Assembly (NCBI RefSeq): GCF_028898945.1
Contig: NZ_CP118607.1
Coordinates: forward strand, 1,350,001-1,414,000
Reading direction: 5' to 3'
Length of the DNA: 64,000 bases
Source of the DNA: Pseudomonas sp. PSKL.D1
Lineage (GTDB): Bacteria; Pseudomonadota; Gammaproteobacteria; Pseudomonadales; Pseudomonadaceae
The translations under genes were made by a program, and so were the position numbers. This document shows positions 19,531 to 28,268 of this stretch, in pieces (positions within the stretch are counted from its first letter, which is position 1; each line of letters begins with the position of its first letter). The notes below the pieces were generated by a model that did no database searches, was not told the origin of the DNA, and saw only the letters and a list, made by a program, of their open reading frames with translations.

Positions 19531-20796
19531 TTACAGCAGTGAAATCGGGTAGTTGAAAATCAGCCGGTTTTCGTCGAATTCGTTGTTGCTGAAGTCCCGG
19601 CGGATCGAGGAGTTGCGCCACTTCACGCTCAGGTCCTTGAAGGGCCCACTCTGGATCACGTACGCCAGCTCCGACTCGCGCACCCATTCCTTGCCATCGG
19701 TGACTGCACCGGTGTGCACGTCCCGGCCGCTGATGTAGCGGTTCATCAAGGTCAGCCCCGGGATGCCCAGGGTGACGAAGTTGAAGTCGTGCCGAACTTG
19801 CCAGGAGCGCTCATTGGCGTTGTCGAAGCTTGCGTTGTAGCTGTCGTTGGCCAGCGTGCCGCCGCTGGTACCGTTGACCCGCATCCAGGTATCGCCGTCG
19901 ACTTTCTGCAGGCCCACCCAGAAGGTGTTGCCGCCGTATTTGGCCGAGAGCATGGCCGAGTAGGTGTCGTTGTCCAGCTTGCCAGCCCGCTCGGAGCCGT
20001 CTTCACCGCCATGGAAGTAGCCCAGGTTGGCGCCCAGGGTCCAGCTGCCGACTGGCTGGCTGTGGCTCACTTGCAGGTATTGCTGCTCGTAAACGTCCTT
20101 GAGCACGGCATTCCACAGCCCGACCAGCGTGCGCTTTTCGTTGAATGTGTACTCGCCGCCGACGAAGTTGAAGCGGTCCGACAGGGCGCCGCCATAGCTC
20201 ATGTCGTCCATGCTCGCGTCGTTACGTGGGCTGTTGCCGCGGAACTGGCCGCCATACAGGGTCAAACCGGCGATTTCGTTGGAAGTGATCTGGCCGCCAC
20301 GGAAGGTTTGGGGCAGTGAGCGGCCATCGTCGGAGCGCAAAATGGGCAACACCGGCATCCACTCGCCGATCTTCAGCTCGGTCTTGGAGATGCGTGCCTT
20401 GCCTGCCACCGCCAAGCGCCCATAGTCATCGGCTGGCCGGCCGTCGTCATGGCGTGGCAGCAGTGCCGTGCCATAGGTGCCGCCGCCGCCGTCGAGTTTG
20501 ACCGACCACAGGCCGAGCACATCTACACCAAAGCCGACCGGGCCTTGGGTAAAACCCGAGCGGGCGTCGAGGATGAAACTTTGTGTCCATTCTTCGGCCT
20601 TGCTCTGCGGGTTGGCCGGGTTGGTGAAGTTGCGGTTGATGTAGAAATTGCGCAGGCCCAGGGTGGCCTTGCTGTCTTCGATGAAGCCTTCGGCCACGCT
20701 GATGCCTGGCATGGTGCTCAGCAGGCTGGCACCGAACAGGGCGGGTATCATGGAAATGCGGGCGGAGCGAGGGTAGGGCGCGTTTGAAGTCGACAT
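19531..20796 (-). CDS. OprD-family outer-membrane porin
   Basis: A 421-residue barrel protein with a signal peptide (cleavage near SVA-EGFIEDSK), the OprD motif GFIEDSKATLGLRNFYINRN and FTQGPVGFGVDVLG. It has repeated short loops and ends in a hydrophobic residue (NYPISLL). OprD-type porins admit small carboxylates; next to the uronate genes this one probably admits uronic acids. The ATG at 20796 was preferred over an in-frame GTG at 20808. It is separated from udh by 128 bases and may be co-transcribed or have its own promoter, since both have operator-like sites upstream. Confidence 0.9.
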   Translation of the reverse strand: MSTSNAPYPRSARISMIPALFGASLLSTMPGISVAEGFIEDSKATLGLRNFYINRNFTNPANPQSKAEEWTQSFILDARSGFTQGPVGFGVDVLGLWSVKLDGGGGTYGTALLPRHDDGRPADDYGRLAVAGKARISKTELKIGEWMPVLPILRSDDGRSLPQTFRGGQITSNEIAGLTLYGGQFRGNSPRNDASMDDMSYGGALSDRFNFVGGEYTFNEKRTLVGLWNAVLKDVYEQQYLQVSHSQPVGSWTLGANLGYFHGGEDGSERAGKLDNDTYSAMLSAKYGGNTFWVGLQKVDGDTWMRVNGTSGGTLANDSYNASFDNANERSWQVRHDFNFVTLGIPGLTLMNRYISGRDVHTGAVTDGKEWVRESELAYVIQSGPFKDLSVKWRNSSIRRDFSNNEFDENRLIFNYPISLL

Positions 20797-20829
20797 GGGA
20801 TCGTCCACTGATTGTTGTTTTTGTTATGT

Positions 20830-20842
20830 GTTGTCGTACAAC
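20830..20842. promoter_or_regulatory. GntR(FadR)-type operator upstream of the porin gene
   Basis: GTTGT-CGT-ACAAC is an inverted repeat that matches the FadR-subfamily operator TNGTNNNACNA exactly. It lies 34 bases before the porin ATG. A GntR regulator encoded elsewhere is the likely ligand-responsive repressor. Confidence 0.65.
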
Positions 20843-21128
20843 GATGGCGATTAAAGACGAACCTTTTGCGGTCCGTCAAGCCAGGAAACTCGCCGGGTTG
20901 GCGAATATTTCTCGGGTTTTCGAGTGTGGATGCATGTCGAACGCTCTACGGCGCGGATTGCGGATTTTGCTGTGGATGTACTACGACTATTGGCTAATGG
21001 TGGCGCTTTTGGGGAGGACGCGCTGTTGCCGGCCTGGTTGGCCGTTGTTGGTGGTGCGAGCCCATCGATTACATCAATTTCGGTGAAAACCTCCATCGAC
21101 GTTGTTCATCCTCGAACTATTGCCTGAA

Positions 21129-21148
21129 AATATTATGGCCGTAATATT
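21129..21148. promoter_or_regulatory. palindrome before the short-chain dehydrogenase gene
   Basis: AATATTA-TGGCCG-TAATATT has perfect 7-base arms and ends 38 bases before the gene. This is typical operator placement; the regulator is unknown. Confidence 0.4.
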
Positions 21149-21186
21149 GCGCCATACCAACCGCTATCCACCCCGAGGAAAGTCCC

Positions 21187-21969
21187 ATGAGTACCCAGCC
21201 AACCGTTCTGATTACCGGCGCATCCAGCGGCATCGGCGCCACTTATGCCGAGCGTTTTGCCCAGCGCGGCCATGACCTGGTGTTGGTAGCGCGCGATGAG
21301 CAACGCTTGCAAAGCCTGGCTGCAAGGCTGCGCGAGCAGTTTGCTGTTACTGTCGATGTGTTGGTCGCTGATCTCAATAAGGCCGAGGCTTTAGGCACTG
21401 TCGAAGCACGCCTGCGTGACGATGCCAGTATCGGCGTGCTGATCAACAACGCCGGGCTCGGCCAGAGCGGCGGGTTCCTGGCCCAAAATGCCGAAAGCCT
21501 GGAGCGCCTGATCGGCGTGAACATTACCGCCGTCACACGTTTGGCCGCTGCCATTGCGCCGCGTCTGGCCGAAGCGGGGAATGGGGCCATCGTCAATATC
21601 GGCTCGGTGGTCGGGCTGGCGCCGGAGCTGGGCATGACCGTGTATGGCGCCACCAAGGCCTTCGTGCAATTCCTCTCCCAAGGCCTGGCCCTGGAGCTGG
21701 GGCCTAAAGGCGTATATGTGCAGGCCGTGCTGCCTGCCGCTACCCGCACGGAAATCTGGGCCCGCTCCGGGCTGGACATCAATACCCTGCCCGAGGTGAT
21801 GGAAGTCGAAGACCTGGTCGATGCCGCATTGGTCGGTTACGACCGACGTGAGCCGATCACCATTCCGCCACTGGCCCACGGCGAACGCTGGGCTGCGCTG
21901 GACGGTGCGCGGCAGATGCTGATGGGTGACTTGCGCCAGGCCGAGGTGGCGTCGCGTTACCGAGCTTGA
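21187..21969 (+). CDS. Short-chain dehydrogenase/reductase
   Basis: A 260-residue classical SDR with the cofactor motif TGASSGIG (10-17), the structural NNAG (INNAGLGQSG), and the catalytic Ser plus YGATK (Tyr-x3-Lys: MTVYGATKAFVQF). Arg in ARDEQRL after the second strand favours NADP(H). The substrate is unknown. AGGAAAGTCCC precedes the ATG. It stands between two palindromes and is probably transcribed alone rather than with the galactonate genes. Confidence 0.85.
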   Translation: MSTQPTVLITGASSGIGATYAERFAQRGHDLVLVARDEQRLQSLAARLREQFAVTVDVLVADLNKAEALGTVEARLRDDASIGVLINNAGLGQSGGFLAQNAESLERLIGVNITAVTRLAAAIAPRLAEAGNGAIVNIGSVVGLAPELGMTVYGATKAFVQFLSQGLALELGPKGVYVQAVLPAATRTEIWARSGLDINTLPEVMEVEDLVDAALVGYDRREPITIPPLAHGERWAALDGARQMLMGDLRQAEVASRYRA

Positions 21970-21978
21970 GCCTGAATG

Positions 21979-22007
21979 GCATGCATCCCATAATATGGGA
22001 TGCATGC
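21979..22007. promoter_or_regulatory. perfect 14-1-14 palindrome between the SDR gene and dgoK
   Basis: GCATGCATCCCATA, a single A, then the exact inverse TATGGGATGCATGC. It starts 10 bases after the SDR stop and ends 75 bases before dgoK. There is no U-run afterwards (TTACAT), so an operator is likelier than a terminator, although both roles are possible. The IclR regulator at the end of the dgo operon is one candidate ligand. Confidence 0.5.
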
Positions 22008-22081
22008 TTACATATTGGTATTTTCCAAAACGAGGTTTATAGTCCCCCGCACTCACTGCCAAAAACACAACAGGTGAAGCG

Positions 22082-23074
22082 ATGCAGGCGCAATTGATCG
22101 CGCTCGATTGGGGAACAACCTCACTACGTGCCTACAAACTGGCTGCAGGCGGGCAGGTGCTCGACCAGCGTTCGCTGTGCTCGGGGATCATGCAATTGCC
22201 CAAGGCATCACGGCTGATTGGTGGCGAACCCTGCACTGACGGGTTTGAACTGGCCTTCGACGAGGCCTGTGGCGACTGGCTTGATCAGCAGCCCGGCCTG
22301 CCAGTAATCGCCTGCGGCATGGTCGGCAGCGCCCAGGGCTGGCGTGAAGCGGCTTACCGAGATACCCCGGCCAATGTCGCCACACTGGGCGCCTCCCTGC
22401 AGACCGTACGCAGCCGCCGCGGCACTGATGTGCACATCGTGCCCGGCGTCATTGAGCGTTCGCAGTTGCCGAACGTGATGCGCGGCGAAGAAACCCAAGT
22501 ACTGGGTGTACTTCAATCCCTGGCGCAGGACGCGAGTGCAGATGTACTGATCGGCCTGCCGGGCAGCCATTCGAAATGGGTCGAAGTGGCCGAAGGCTGC
22601 ATCACGCGTTTCGATACCTTCATGACCGGCGAGGTCTTCGCCATCCTCTGCGAGCACAGCATTCTGGGGCGTACCCAGCAACAGTGTGCAGCGTTTGACG
22701 CGCAGGCATTCGACCGGGGCGTACGGGTTGCAACCTCTGCCGAGGGTGACATCGGCCCGCTCTCCACATTGTTCAGCGCACGAACACTGGGGCTGACAGG
22801 CGAACTGCCAGCCACTGCCCAGCCGGATTACCTGTCCGGCCTGTTGATCGGCCATGAACTGTCGGCGCTTGCCGCCACCCAGCGGCGCCGACGCAACAGC
22901 CTTCACCTGCCTGCCGTCGTGCTCATCGGAAACGCCAGCCTCTGTTCGCGCTACAGCCGCGTTCTCGACGCCCTGGGCTTTGCGCAGGTGACCCTGGCAG
23001 AGCAGGCGACCGAGCGCGGGCTTTGGCAACTTGCGCTGAGCGCGGGCCTGGTAGAGCCCTCCCTGACCCATTGA
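22082..23074 (+). CDS. dgoK: 2-dehydro-3-deoxygalactonokinase
   Basis: A 330-residue DgoK-family kinase that phosphorylates 2-keto-3-deoxygalactonate at O6. It begins with the ASKHA phosphate loop IALDWGTTSLRAYKL (Asp-x-Gly-Thr-Thr), and has GMVGSAQGW near residue 80 and IGLPGSHSKWV near 160, both typical of DgoK. It is the first gene of the dgo operon, with 19 bases to dgoA. GTGAAGCG gives a weak ribosome site before the ATG at 22082. Confidence 0.92.
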   Translation: MQAQLIALDWGTTSLRAYKLAAGGQVLDQRSLCSGIMQLPKASRLIGGEPCTDGFELAFDEACGDWLDQQPGLPVIACGMVGSAQGWREAAYRDTPANVATLGASLQTVRSRRGTDVHIVPGVIERSQLPNVMRGEETQVLGVLQSLAQDASADVLIGLPGSHSKWVEVAEGCITRFDTFMTGEVFAILCEHSILGRTQQQCAAFDAQAFDRGVRVATSAEGDIGPLSTLFSARTLGLTGELPATAQPDYLSGLLIGHELSALAATQRRRRNSLHLPAVVLIGNASLCSRYSRVLDALGFAQVTLAEQATERGLWQLALSAGLVEPSLTH

Positions 23075-23093
23075 CCCTGACTGGAGCGCTGAC

Positions 23094-23714
23094 ATGCTCG
23101 AACAAGCACTGGCACAAAACGGCCTGATCGCGATCCTGCGCGGGCTGCGGCCACAAGAGGCGGCAGCCGTGGGCGAAGTCCTCTACGCCGCCGGCTTTCG
23201 CGTTATCGAAGTACCGCTGAACTCCCCGGAGCCATATGAAAGCATCCGCATCCTGCGCAACAGCTTGCCTGCCGATTGCCTGATTGGCGCGGGCACCGTG
23301 CTCACGCCTGAGCAGGTTGCGCAGGTGAAAGAGGCCGGTGGCCAGTTGATCGTGATGCCCCACAGCGATGTCCGGGTGTTGCGCGCTGCCAAAGCCGCAG
23401 GCCTGTTGCTGGCGCCAGGTGTTGCCACGCCCACCGAAGCGTTCGCGGCATTGGCCGAGGGGGCTGACGTACTCAAGCTGTTCCCTGCCGAACAAATGGG
23501 GCCTGCCGTGGTGAAAGCCTGGCTGGCGGTGTTGCCGGCCGGCACGCTGCTGGTGCCGGTAGGCGGCATTACCCCCGAAAACATGCAGTCGTTCTTTGAC
23601 GCCGGTGCCCGCGGTTTCGGCCTGGGTTCCGGCCTGTTCAAACCCGGCCTGTCGGCTGAGCAGGTAGCGGCCAATGCCAAGGCTTATGTAGCTGCCTGGC
23701 AAGCCCTTCGATAA
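23094..23714 (+). CDS. dgoA: 2-dehydro-3-deoxy-6-phosphogalactonate aldolase
   Basis: A 206-residue class I aldolase of the KDPG/KDPGal family that cleaves KDPGal to pyruvate and D-glyceraldehyde 3-phosphate. The Schiff-base Lys128 is in DVLKLFPAE, with Arg16 (ILRGLRP) and Glu39 ([11 protein letters not shown]) completing the site; GAGTVL and [10 protein letters not shown] bind phosphate. Its place between the kinase and dehydratase genes makes KDPGal, rather than KDPG, the expected substrate. Confidence 0.93.
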   Translation: MLEQALAQNGLIAILRGLRPQEAAAVGEVLYAAGFRVIEVPLNSPEPYESIRILRNSLPADCLIGAGTVLTPEQVAQVKEAGGQLIVMPHSDVRVLRAAKAAGLLLAPGVATPTEAFAALAEGADVLKLFPAEQMGPAVVKAWLAVLPAGTLLVPVGGITPENMQSFFDAGARGFGLGSGLFKPGLSAEQVAANAKAYVAAWQALR

Positions 23715-23760
23715 GCCGAACAAGGCGCTGCGAGCGCCGCCCCCAACAAGAGAGATAAAA

Positions 23761-24909
23761 ATGAAGATCACCAAACTCACCACCTTCATCGTTCCGCCGC
23801 GCTGGTGCTTCCTGAAAGTCGAAACCGATGAAGGCGTGACCGGCTGGGGCGAGCCTGTGGTAGAAGGCCGTGCCCACACCGTTGCTGCTGCCGTTGAAGA
23901 ATTGTCCGACTACCTGATCGGCAAAGACCCACGCAACATCGAAGACATCTGGACCGTGCTCTACCGTGGTGGCTTCTACCGTGGCGGTGCCGTGCACATG
24001 AGCGCGCTGGCCGGTATCGACCAGGCGTTGTGGGACATCAAGGGCAAGGCGCTGGGCGTGTCGGTCAGTGACCTGCTGGGCGGCCAGGTGCGTGACAAGA
24101 TCCGTGTGTACTCGTGGATTGGCGGCGACCGTCCGGCAGACACCGCCCGCGCCGCCAAAGAGGCCGTATCCCGTGGCTTTACCGCGGTGAAAATGAACGG
24201 CACCGAAGAGCTGCAGTTCATCGACACCTTCGACAAGGTCGAGCAGGCGCTGGCCAACGTGGCTGCCGTGCGCGATGCCGTCGGCCCCAACGTCGGTATT
24301 GGCGTCGACTTCCATGGCCGGGTGCACAAGCCCATGGCCAAAGTCCTGATGAAGGAACTCGACCCCTACAAACTGATGTTCATCGAAGAGCCGGTGCTCA
24401 GCGAAAACTACGAAGCCCTCAAAGAACTGGCTCCCCTGACCAGCACCCCGATTGCCTTGGGTGAACGGCTGTTCTCGCGGTGGGACTTCAAGCGCGTGCT
24501 CAGTGAAGGCTACGTCGACATCATCCAGCCGGACGCTTCCCACGCAGGCGGCATTACCGAAACCCGCAAGATCGCCAACATGGCCGAAGCCTACGACGTG
24601 GCCTTGGCGCTGCATTGCCCGCTGGGCCCGATCGCCCTGGCTGCCTGCCTGCAGCTGGACGCGGCCTGTTACAACGCTTTCATCCAGGAGCAAAGCCTGG
24701 GCATCCATTACAACGAGAGCAACGACCTGCTCGATTACGTGCGTGACCCAGGCGTATTCGACTACGACCAGGGCTTCGTGAAAATCCCCAACGGCCCGGG
24801 CCTGGGTATCGAGATCAACGAAGAGTACGTGATCGAGCGTGCCGCCATTGGCCACCGCTGGCGCAACCCGATCTGGCGCCATGCCGACGGCAGCTTTGCC
24901 GAATGGTGA
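23761..24909 (+). CDS. dgoD: D-galactonate dehydratase
   Basis: A 382-residue enolase-superfamily enzyme dehydrating D-galactonate to 2-keto-3-deoxygalactonate. Its residues sit at the same numbers as in E. coli DgoD as I recall it: Mg2+ ligands Asp183, Glu209 and Glu235, the acid His185 (GVDFHGRVH) and the base His285 ([12 protein letters not shown]). The full length agrees with the family. AGAGAGAT precedes the ATG. It follows dgoA by 46 bases and is followed by the transporter. Confidence 0.96.
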   Translation: MKITKLTTFIVPPRWCFLKVETDEGVTGWGEPVVEGRAHTVAAAVEELSDYLIGKDPRNIEDIWTVLYRGGFYRGGAVHMSALAGIDQALWDIKGKALGVSVSDLLGGQVRDKIRVYSWIGGDRPADTARAAKEAVSRGFTAVKMNGTEELQFIDTFDKVEQALANVAAVRDAVGPNVGIGVDFHGRVHKPMAKVLMKELDPYKLMFIEEPVLSENYEALKELAPLTSTPIALGERLFSRWDFKRVLSEGYVDIIQPDASHAGGITETRKIANMAEAYDVALALHCPLGPIALAACLQLDAACYNAFIQEQSLGIHYNESNDLLDYVRDPGVFDYDQGFVKIPNGPGLGIEINEEYVIERAAIGHRWRNPIWRHADGSFAEW

Positions 24910-24969
24910 GTGGGCACTGAACCCGCGTTTTTGCAAAGGCCTCAACAACCATAACAAGAGGTACTCCCC

Positions 24970-26280
24970 ATGCAACCGAACACCTTGGCCGGGCAGGCGG
25001 CGCTGGCAGCGCCCAGCCGCAAGCGGTTCTTCATCATGGTGTTGCTGTTCATCACCGTGGTGATCAACTACCTGGACCGCAGCAACCTGTCCATTGCCGC
25101 GCCCGCCCTGACCAGCGACCTGGGCATCGACCCCATTCACGTCGGCCTGGTCTTTTCTGCCTTCGGCTGGACCTACGCCGCCATGCAGATTCCCGGCGGC
25201 TGGCTGGTGGACCGGGTACCGCCGCGCATCCTGTACACCGCCGCCTTGCTGTTGTGGTCGATTGCCACGGTGATGCTCGGCTTTGCCGGCAGCTTCATCG
25301 CCTTGTTTGTCCTGCGCATGGCCGTGGGGGCACTGGAGGCGCCGGCCTACCCGATCAACAGCCGGGTGGTCACCAGCTGGTTCCCCGAGCGTGAGCGGGC
25401 CACGGCTATCGGCTTCTACACCTCCGGGCAGTTCGTCGGCCTGGCGTTCCTTACACCGGTACTGGCCTGGTTGCAGCATCAGTACGGCTGGCACATGGTG
25501 TTTGTGGTGACCGGCGCGGTGGGCATCCTGTGGGCGGTGATCTGGTACGCGGTGTATCGCGAGCCCCGGGACTTCAAGGGCGCCAACGAAGCCGAGATCG
25601 AGCTGATCCGCGAAGGCGGGGGGCTGGTCGACATGCAGCACGAACAGGCCAAGGCCAAGCGTGCCTTCAGCTGGGCCGACCTGGGTGTGGTGCTGACCCG
25701 GCGCAAGCTGTGGGGCATCTACCTGGGCCAGTTCTGCCTGAATTCGACCCTGTGGTTCTTCCTGACCTGGTTCCCGACTTACCTGGTGAAGTACCGGGGC
25801 ATGGACTTCATCAAGTCCGGGTTGCTGGCGTCGCTGCCGTTTCTTGCAGCTTTCGTTGGCGTGCTGTGTTCGGGGCTGTTCTCCGACTGGCTGATCCGCC
25901 GTGGTGCCAGCGTCGGTTTTGCCCGCAAACTGCCGATTATCAGTGGGCTGCTGATTTCCACGGCGATCATCGGCGCCAACTTTGTTGAGTCCACGCCCTT
26001 GGTGATTGCCTTCCTCGCCCTGGCGTTCTTTGGCAATGGCCTGGCGTCGATCACCTGGTCGCTGGTATCGACCCTGGCCCCGGCCCGGCTGCTTGGGCTG
26101 ACCGGTGGGGTGTTCAACTTCATCGGTAACCTGTCGGCAATCGTGACGCCCATCGTGATTGGCTTCCTTGCCAGTGGTGACTCGTTCGCCCCGGCAATCA
26201 CCTACATTTCGGTGGTGGCGCTGATCGGTGCGCTGTCCTACATCCTGCTGGTAGGCAAAGTAGAGCGCATTGAGTTGTAG
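24970..26280 (+). CDS. MFS transporter, probable D-galactonate/H+ symporter
   Basis: A 436-residue anion:cation-symporter-family permease with 12 membrane segments. Typical ACS marks are VVINYLDRSNLSIAAPAL in helix 1, FGWTYAAMQIPGGWLVDR in helix 2, and FPERERATAIGFYTSGQFVG. It is 61 bases after dgoD within the dgo operon, in the position of DgoT. The ligand is inferred from context; glucarate and other sugar acids are imported by close relatives. Confidence 0.88.
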   Translation: MQPNTLAGQAALAAPSRKRFFIMVLLFITVVINYLDRSNLSIAAPALTSDLGIDPIHVGLVFSAFGWTYAAMQIPGGWLVDRVPPRILYTAALLLWSIATVMLGFAGSFIALFVLRMAVGALEAPAYPINSRVVTSWFPERERATAIGFYTSGQFVGLAFLTPVLAWLQHQYGWHMVFVVTGAVGILWAVIWYAVYREPRDFKGANEAEIELIREGGGLVDMQHEQAKAKRAFSWADLGVVLTRRKLWGIYLGQFCLNSTLWFFLTWFPTYLVKYRGMDFIKSGLLASLPFLAAFVGVLCSGLFSDWLIRRGASVGFARKLPIISGLLISTAIIGANFVESTPLVIAFLALAFFGNGLASITWSLVSTLAPARLLGLTGGVFNFIGNLSAIVTPIVIGFLASGDSFAPAITYISVVALIGALSYILLVGKVERIEL

Positions 26281-26340
26281 GTGCGGCACGCGGGCGAACA
26301 TAATGTCGCCCGCCCACTCGCTTAACGTTAAAGGCAGGAC

Positions 26341-27135
26341 ATGCAGGAAGACCCCGCTAAAACCGCAGCCCCGACCGGTACCCAGACCCTGCTGCGCGGC
26401 CTGGCGGTGGTGCAGGCCGTGGCCGCTGGCGCCCGGGACCTCAAGGAAATCGCCCGACATATCGGCACCACCCGCAGCACTACCCACCGCCTGGTCAGTT
26501 GCCTGGTAGAGGAACGCTACCTGCGCGTATTGCCCCAGGTGGGCTACCTGCTGGGGCCGAAGCTGATCGAGTTGGGCTTTCAGGCCCGCGAAGAGCTGCC
26601 ACTGGTGACGTTGGCCGCGCCGTATCTGGACGAGCTCTCGGCGTTGACCGGCGACACCATTCACCTGGCGATCCGCGAAGGCGATGAGGTGCTGTACCTG
26701 CACAAGACGCCGGGCCGTAACGGCCCAGAGATGCGCTCACGGGTCGGCCATCGCATGCCGCTGGCGCGCACCGGCATCGGCAAGGCGCTGATGCTCGACG
26801 ACACCCCGGCCGAGTGGCAGCGGTTGTATGAAACCAGCCTGCCGGTGGGGGGCAAGAGTGCATTCTGGCCGGACCACGCTGAACAAACGTGGCCACAGTT
26901 CGAACAGCGCATGGTGGAATATGTGGCGGGGGGCTACGCCTTCGACCTGGAGGACAACGAACCGTCGATCCGCTGCGTGGCAGCGCCGGTGCGCGATGCC
27001 AGCCGCCATATCGTTGCCGGCATCAGCGTGGCCAGCACCGTGCCGTACATGCCCGAAGAAAAGATGCGCAAGCTGATTCCGGTGATCAAGGATGTGACCG
27101 CCCGGCTGTCGGAGGAACTCGGGCTGAAAAATTAG
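26341..27135 (+). CDS. IclR-family transcriptional regulator, probable dgo regulator
   Basis: A 264-residue regulator with an N-terminal winged helix-turn-helix (LLRGLAVVQAVAAGARDLKEI, then TTRSTTHRLVSCLVEERYL) and the IclR effector domain (GDTIHLAIREGDEVLYLHK, then GYAFDLEDNEPSIRCVAAPV). It lies 60 bases after the transporter on the same strand. By position it should sense galactonate or its keto-deoxy product and control this operon. GGCAGGAC precedes the ATG. Confidence 0.88.
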   Translation: MQEDPAKTAAPTGTQTLLRGLAVVQAVAAGARDLKEIARHIGTTRSTTHRLVSCLVEERYLRVLPQVGYLLGPKLIELGFQAREELPLVTLAAPYLDELSALTGDTIHLAIREGDEVLYLHKTPGRNGPEMRSRVGHRMPLARTGIGKALMLDDTPAEWQRLYETSLPVGGKSAFWPDHAEQTWPQFEQRMVEYVAGGYAFDLEDNEPSIRCVAAPVRDASRHIVAGISVASTVPYMPEEKMRKLIPVIKDVTARLSEELGLKN

Positions 27136-27232
27136 CCCGTGTTGGCAGCACCGTGGAACAAACTTCAGCAAGTCATGTCTCAACGCCAGCAGAGACATGA
27201 CGTTTCATTCCCCAAGGCAAGGAGGCTTTACC

Positions 27233-28066
27233 ATGCAACCCACCCCAACTACGTCCACCGGCAAGCTGCTCGGCAGTTATGGCTATGGCAAGGCGTTGAT
27301 CATCGCCCTGATGGCACTTGGCAGCATCTTTGTGGGCCTGGCTGCTTTCGTCGGCTACCTCAGCGTCGTCACCCCGGATGGAAGCGGCCCACCGGCGCAA
27401 CTGTTGTACTCCACCATCGGTTTGTTGCTGGTCATCGGCGTAAGCCTGTTCGGCCTGGCCCTGTGGCAGAAAAAGCTGCGTGTCGCCCGTTACGAAGTGT
27501 ATGAAAAGGGCATCTGCCAGATCATTGGCAGCCAGCGCGACTATGTGCCGTTCAGCGAGATGGGCGACTTCTACCTGTTCGCCTCGGGCCAGACCGCCAT
27601 TGCCGGTTTGCTCAACAACCTCGCTTACCGCCGCAATGCCAGCGAACCCTTCCGCCGCGTCAACCCGCACCTGCAAAAGCTCTATGTGTTCCTTGAGCAA
27701 GTGCGTGAGCAGTACCTGAACGAACGCCAGCCAGCCGTACTCGCCACGCTGGAAAGCGGCGGTGCGGTGCAGTTCAACTACCTGGAATCTTCGCAGGTGT
27801 GGAAAAAGCGCATGCGTGGTGATTTCGTCAATATCGCTACCAAGCCGCTGGTTGTCACCTCGCAAGCCCTGGATGTCGATGGCCACAAGGTGTCGCTGAA
27901 CAGCCTGCGTGACGTAGACCTCAGCCAGTGGACGGAGTTGGTGGTGATCAAGGACGAGAACGGCCAGACCGTGCTGTCGACCGTGGGCAGCGGCATCATC
28001 AGTTTCGACCTGTTCCTGAACACCTTGCACAATCTGCTTGAGGCCAGGAAGCCCGTTACGGCGTGA
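27233..28066 (+). CDS. Uncharacterised membrane protein
   Basis: A 277-residue protein I do not recognise. Two hydrophobic segments near residues 19-46 (ALIIALMALGSIFVGLAAFV) and 57-77 (STIGLLLVIGVSLFGLAL) anchor it. The remaining ~200 residues are soluble, mixed alpha/beta, starting KKLRVARYEVYEKGICQIIG, which recalls PH-like membrane-associated domains (weak). A good ribosome site (AAGGAGG) precedes the ATG at 27233, so I rejected a start 12 codons upstream. It has no obvious tie to the dgo operon and is followed by a REP pair. Confidence 0.75.
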   Translation: MQPTPTTSTGKLLGSYGYGKALIIALMALGSIFVGLAAFVGYLSVVTPDGSGPPAQLLYSTIGLLLVIGVSLFGLALWQKKLRVARYEVYEKGICQIIGSQRDYVPFSEMGDFYLFASGQTAIAGLLNNLAYRRNASEPFRRVNPHLQKLYVFLEQVREQYLNERQPAVLATLESGGAVQFNYLESSQVWKKRMRGDFVNIATKPLVVTSQALDVDGHKVSLNSLRDVDLSQWTELVVIKDENGQTVLSTVGSGIISFDLFLNTLHNLLEARKPVTA

Positions 28067-28079
28067 ATTGGCAGGGACG

Positions 28080-28164
28080 TGTAGGAGCGGCTTTAGCCGC
28101 GAACACCGGCAAAGCCGGTGCCAGGCACCGCGTCGCTTTCTTCGCGGCTGAAGCCGCTCCTACA
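28080..28164. repeat. REP inverted pair
   Basis: TGTAGGAGCGGCTTTAGCCG and its inverted copy ending CGCTCCTACA flank a smaller hairpin (CACCGGCAAAGCCGGTG). This is a putida-type REP pair just after the 277-residue membrane protein gene. Confidence 0.88.
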
Positions 28165-28221
28165 GGGTACGCGACACGCTTGCGGCCGGGCAGCGCAGCC
28201 CAAAAGCGAATTTTGAGACAC

Positions 28222-28247
28222 AAAAAAGGCTGCCAATCGGCAGCCTT
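28222..28247 (-). terminator. nrdB terminator
   Basis: AAGGCTGCC-AATC-GGCAGCCTT is a 9-bp stem. Read on the minus strand it is followed by a run of T, 21 bases beyond the nrdB stop. It can also end leftward transcription only; the plus-strand side lacks a long T run. Confidence 0.85.
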
Positions 28248-28268
28248 CTCGATACCCAGCCCGGACGA

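Larger units (their letters stand above)
20809..21186. other. 378-base intergenic region between divergent porin and SDR genes
   Basis: I see no convincing gene here; open frames are short and lack ribosome sites. It contains the GntR-type site at 20830-20842 near the porin and a palindrome at 21129-21148 near the dehydrogenase. Base composition is more AT-rich than the flanking genes, as expected of a promoter region. Confidence 0.6.

Noticed and set aside
20784..21127. Short frames between the porin and SDR genes
   Set aside because: No ribosome site and no resemblance to known proteins. The region reads as promoter DNA with operator-like palindromes.
23638..26703. A 1021-residue minus-strand frame across dgoA, dgoD and the transporter
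   Set aside because: It runs opposite three well-supported genes. Length comes from codon bias in high-GC DNA; no ribosome site or domain is seen.
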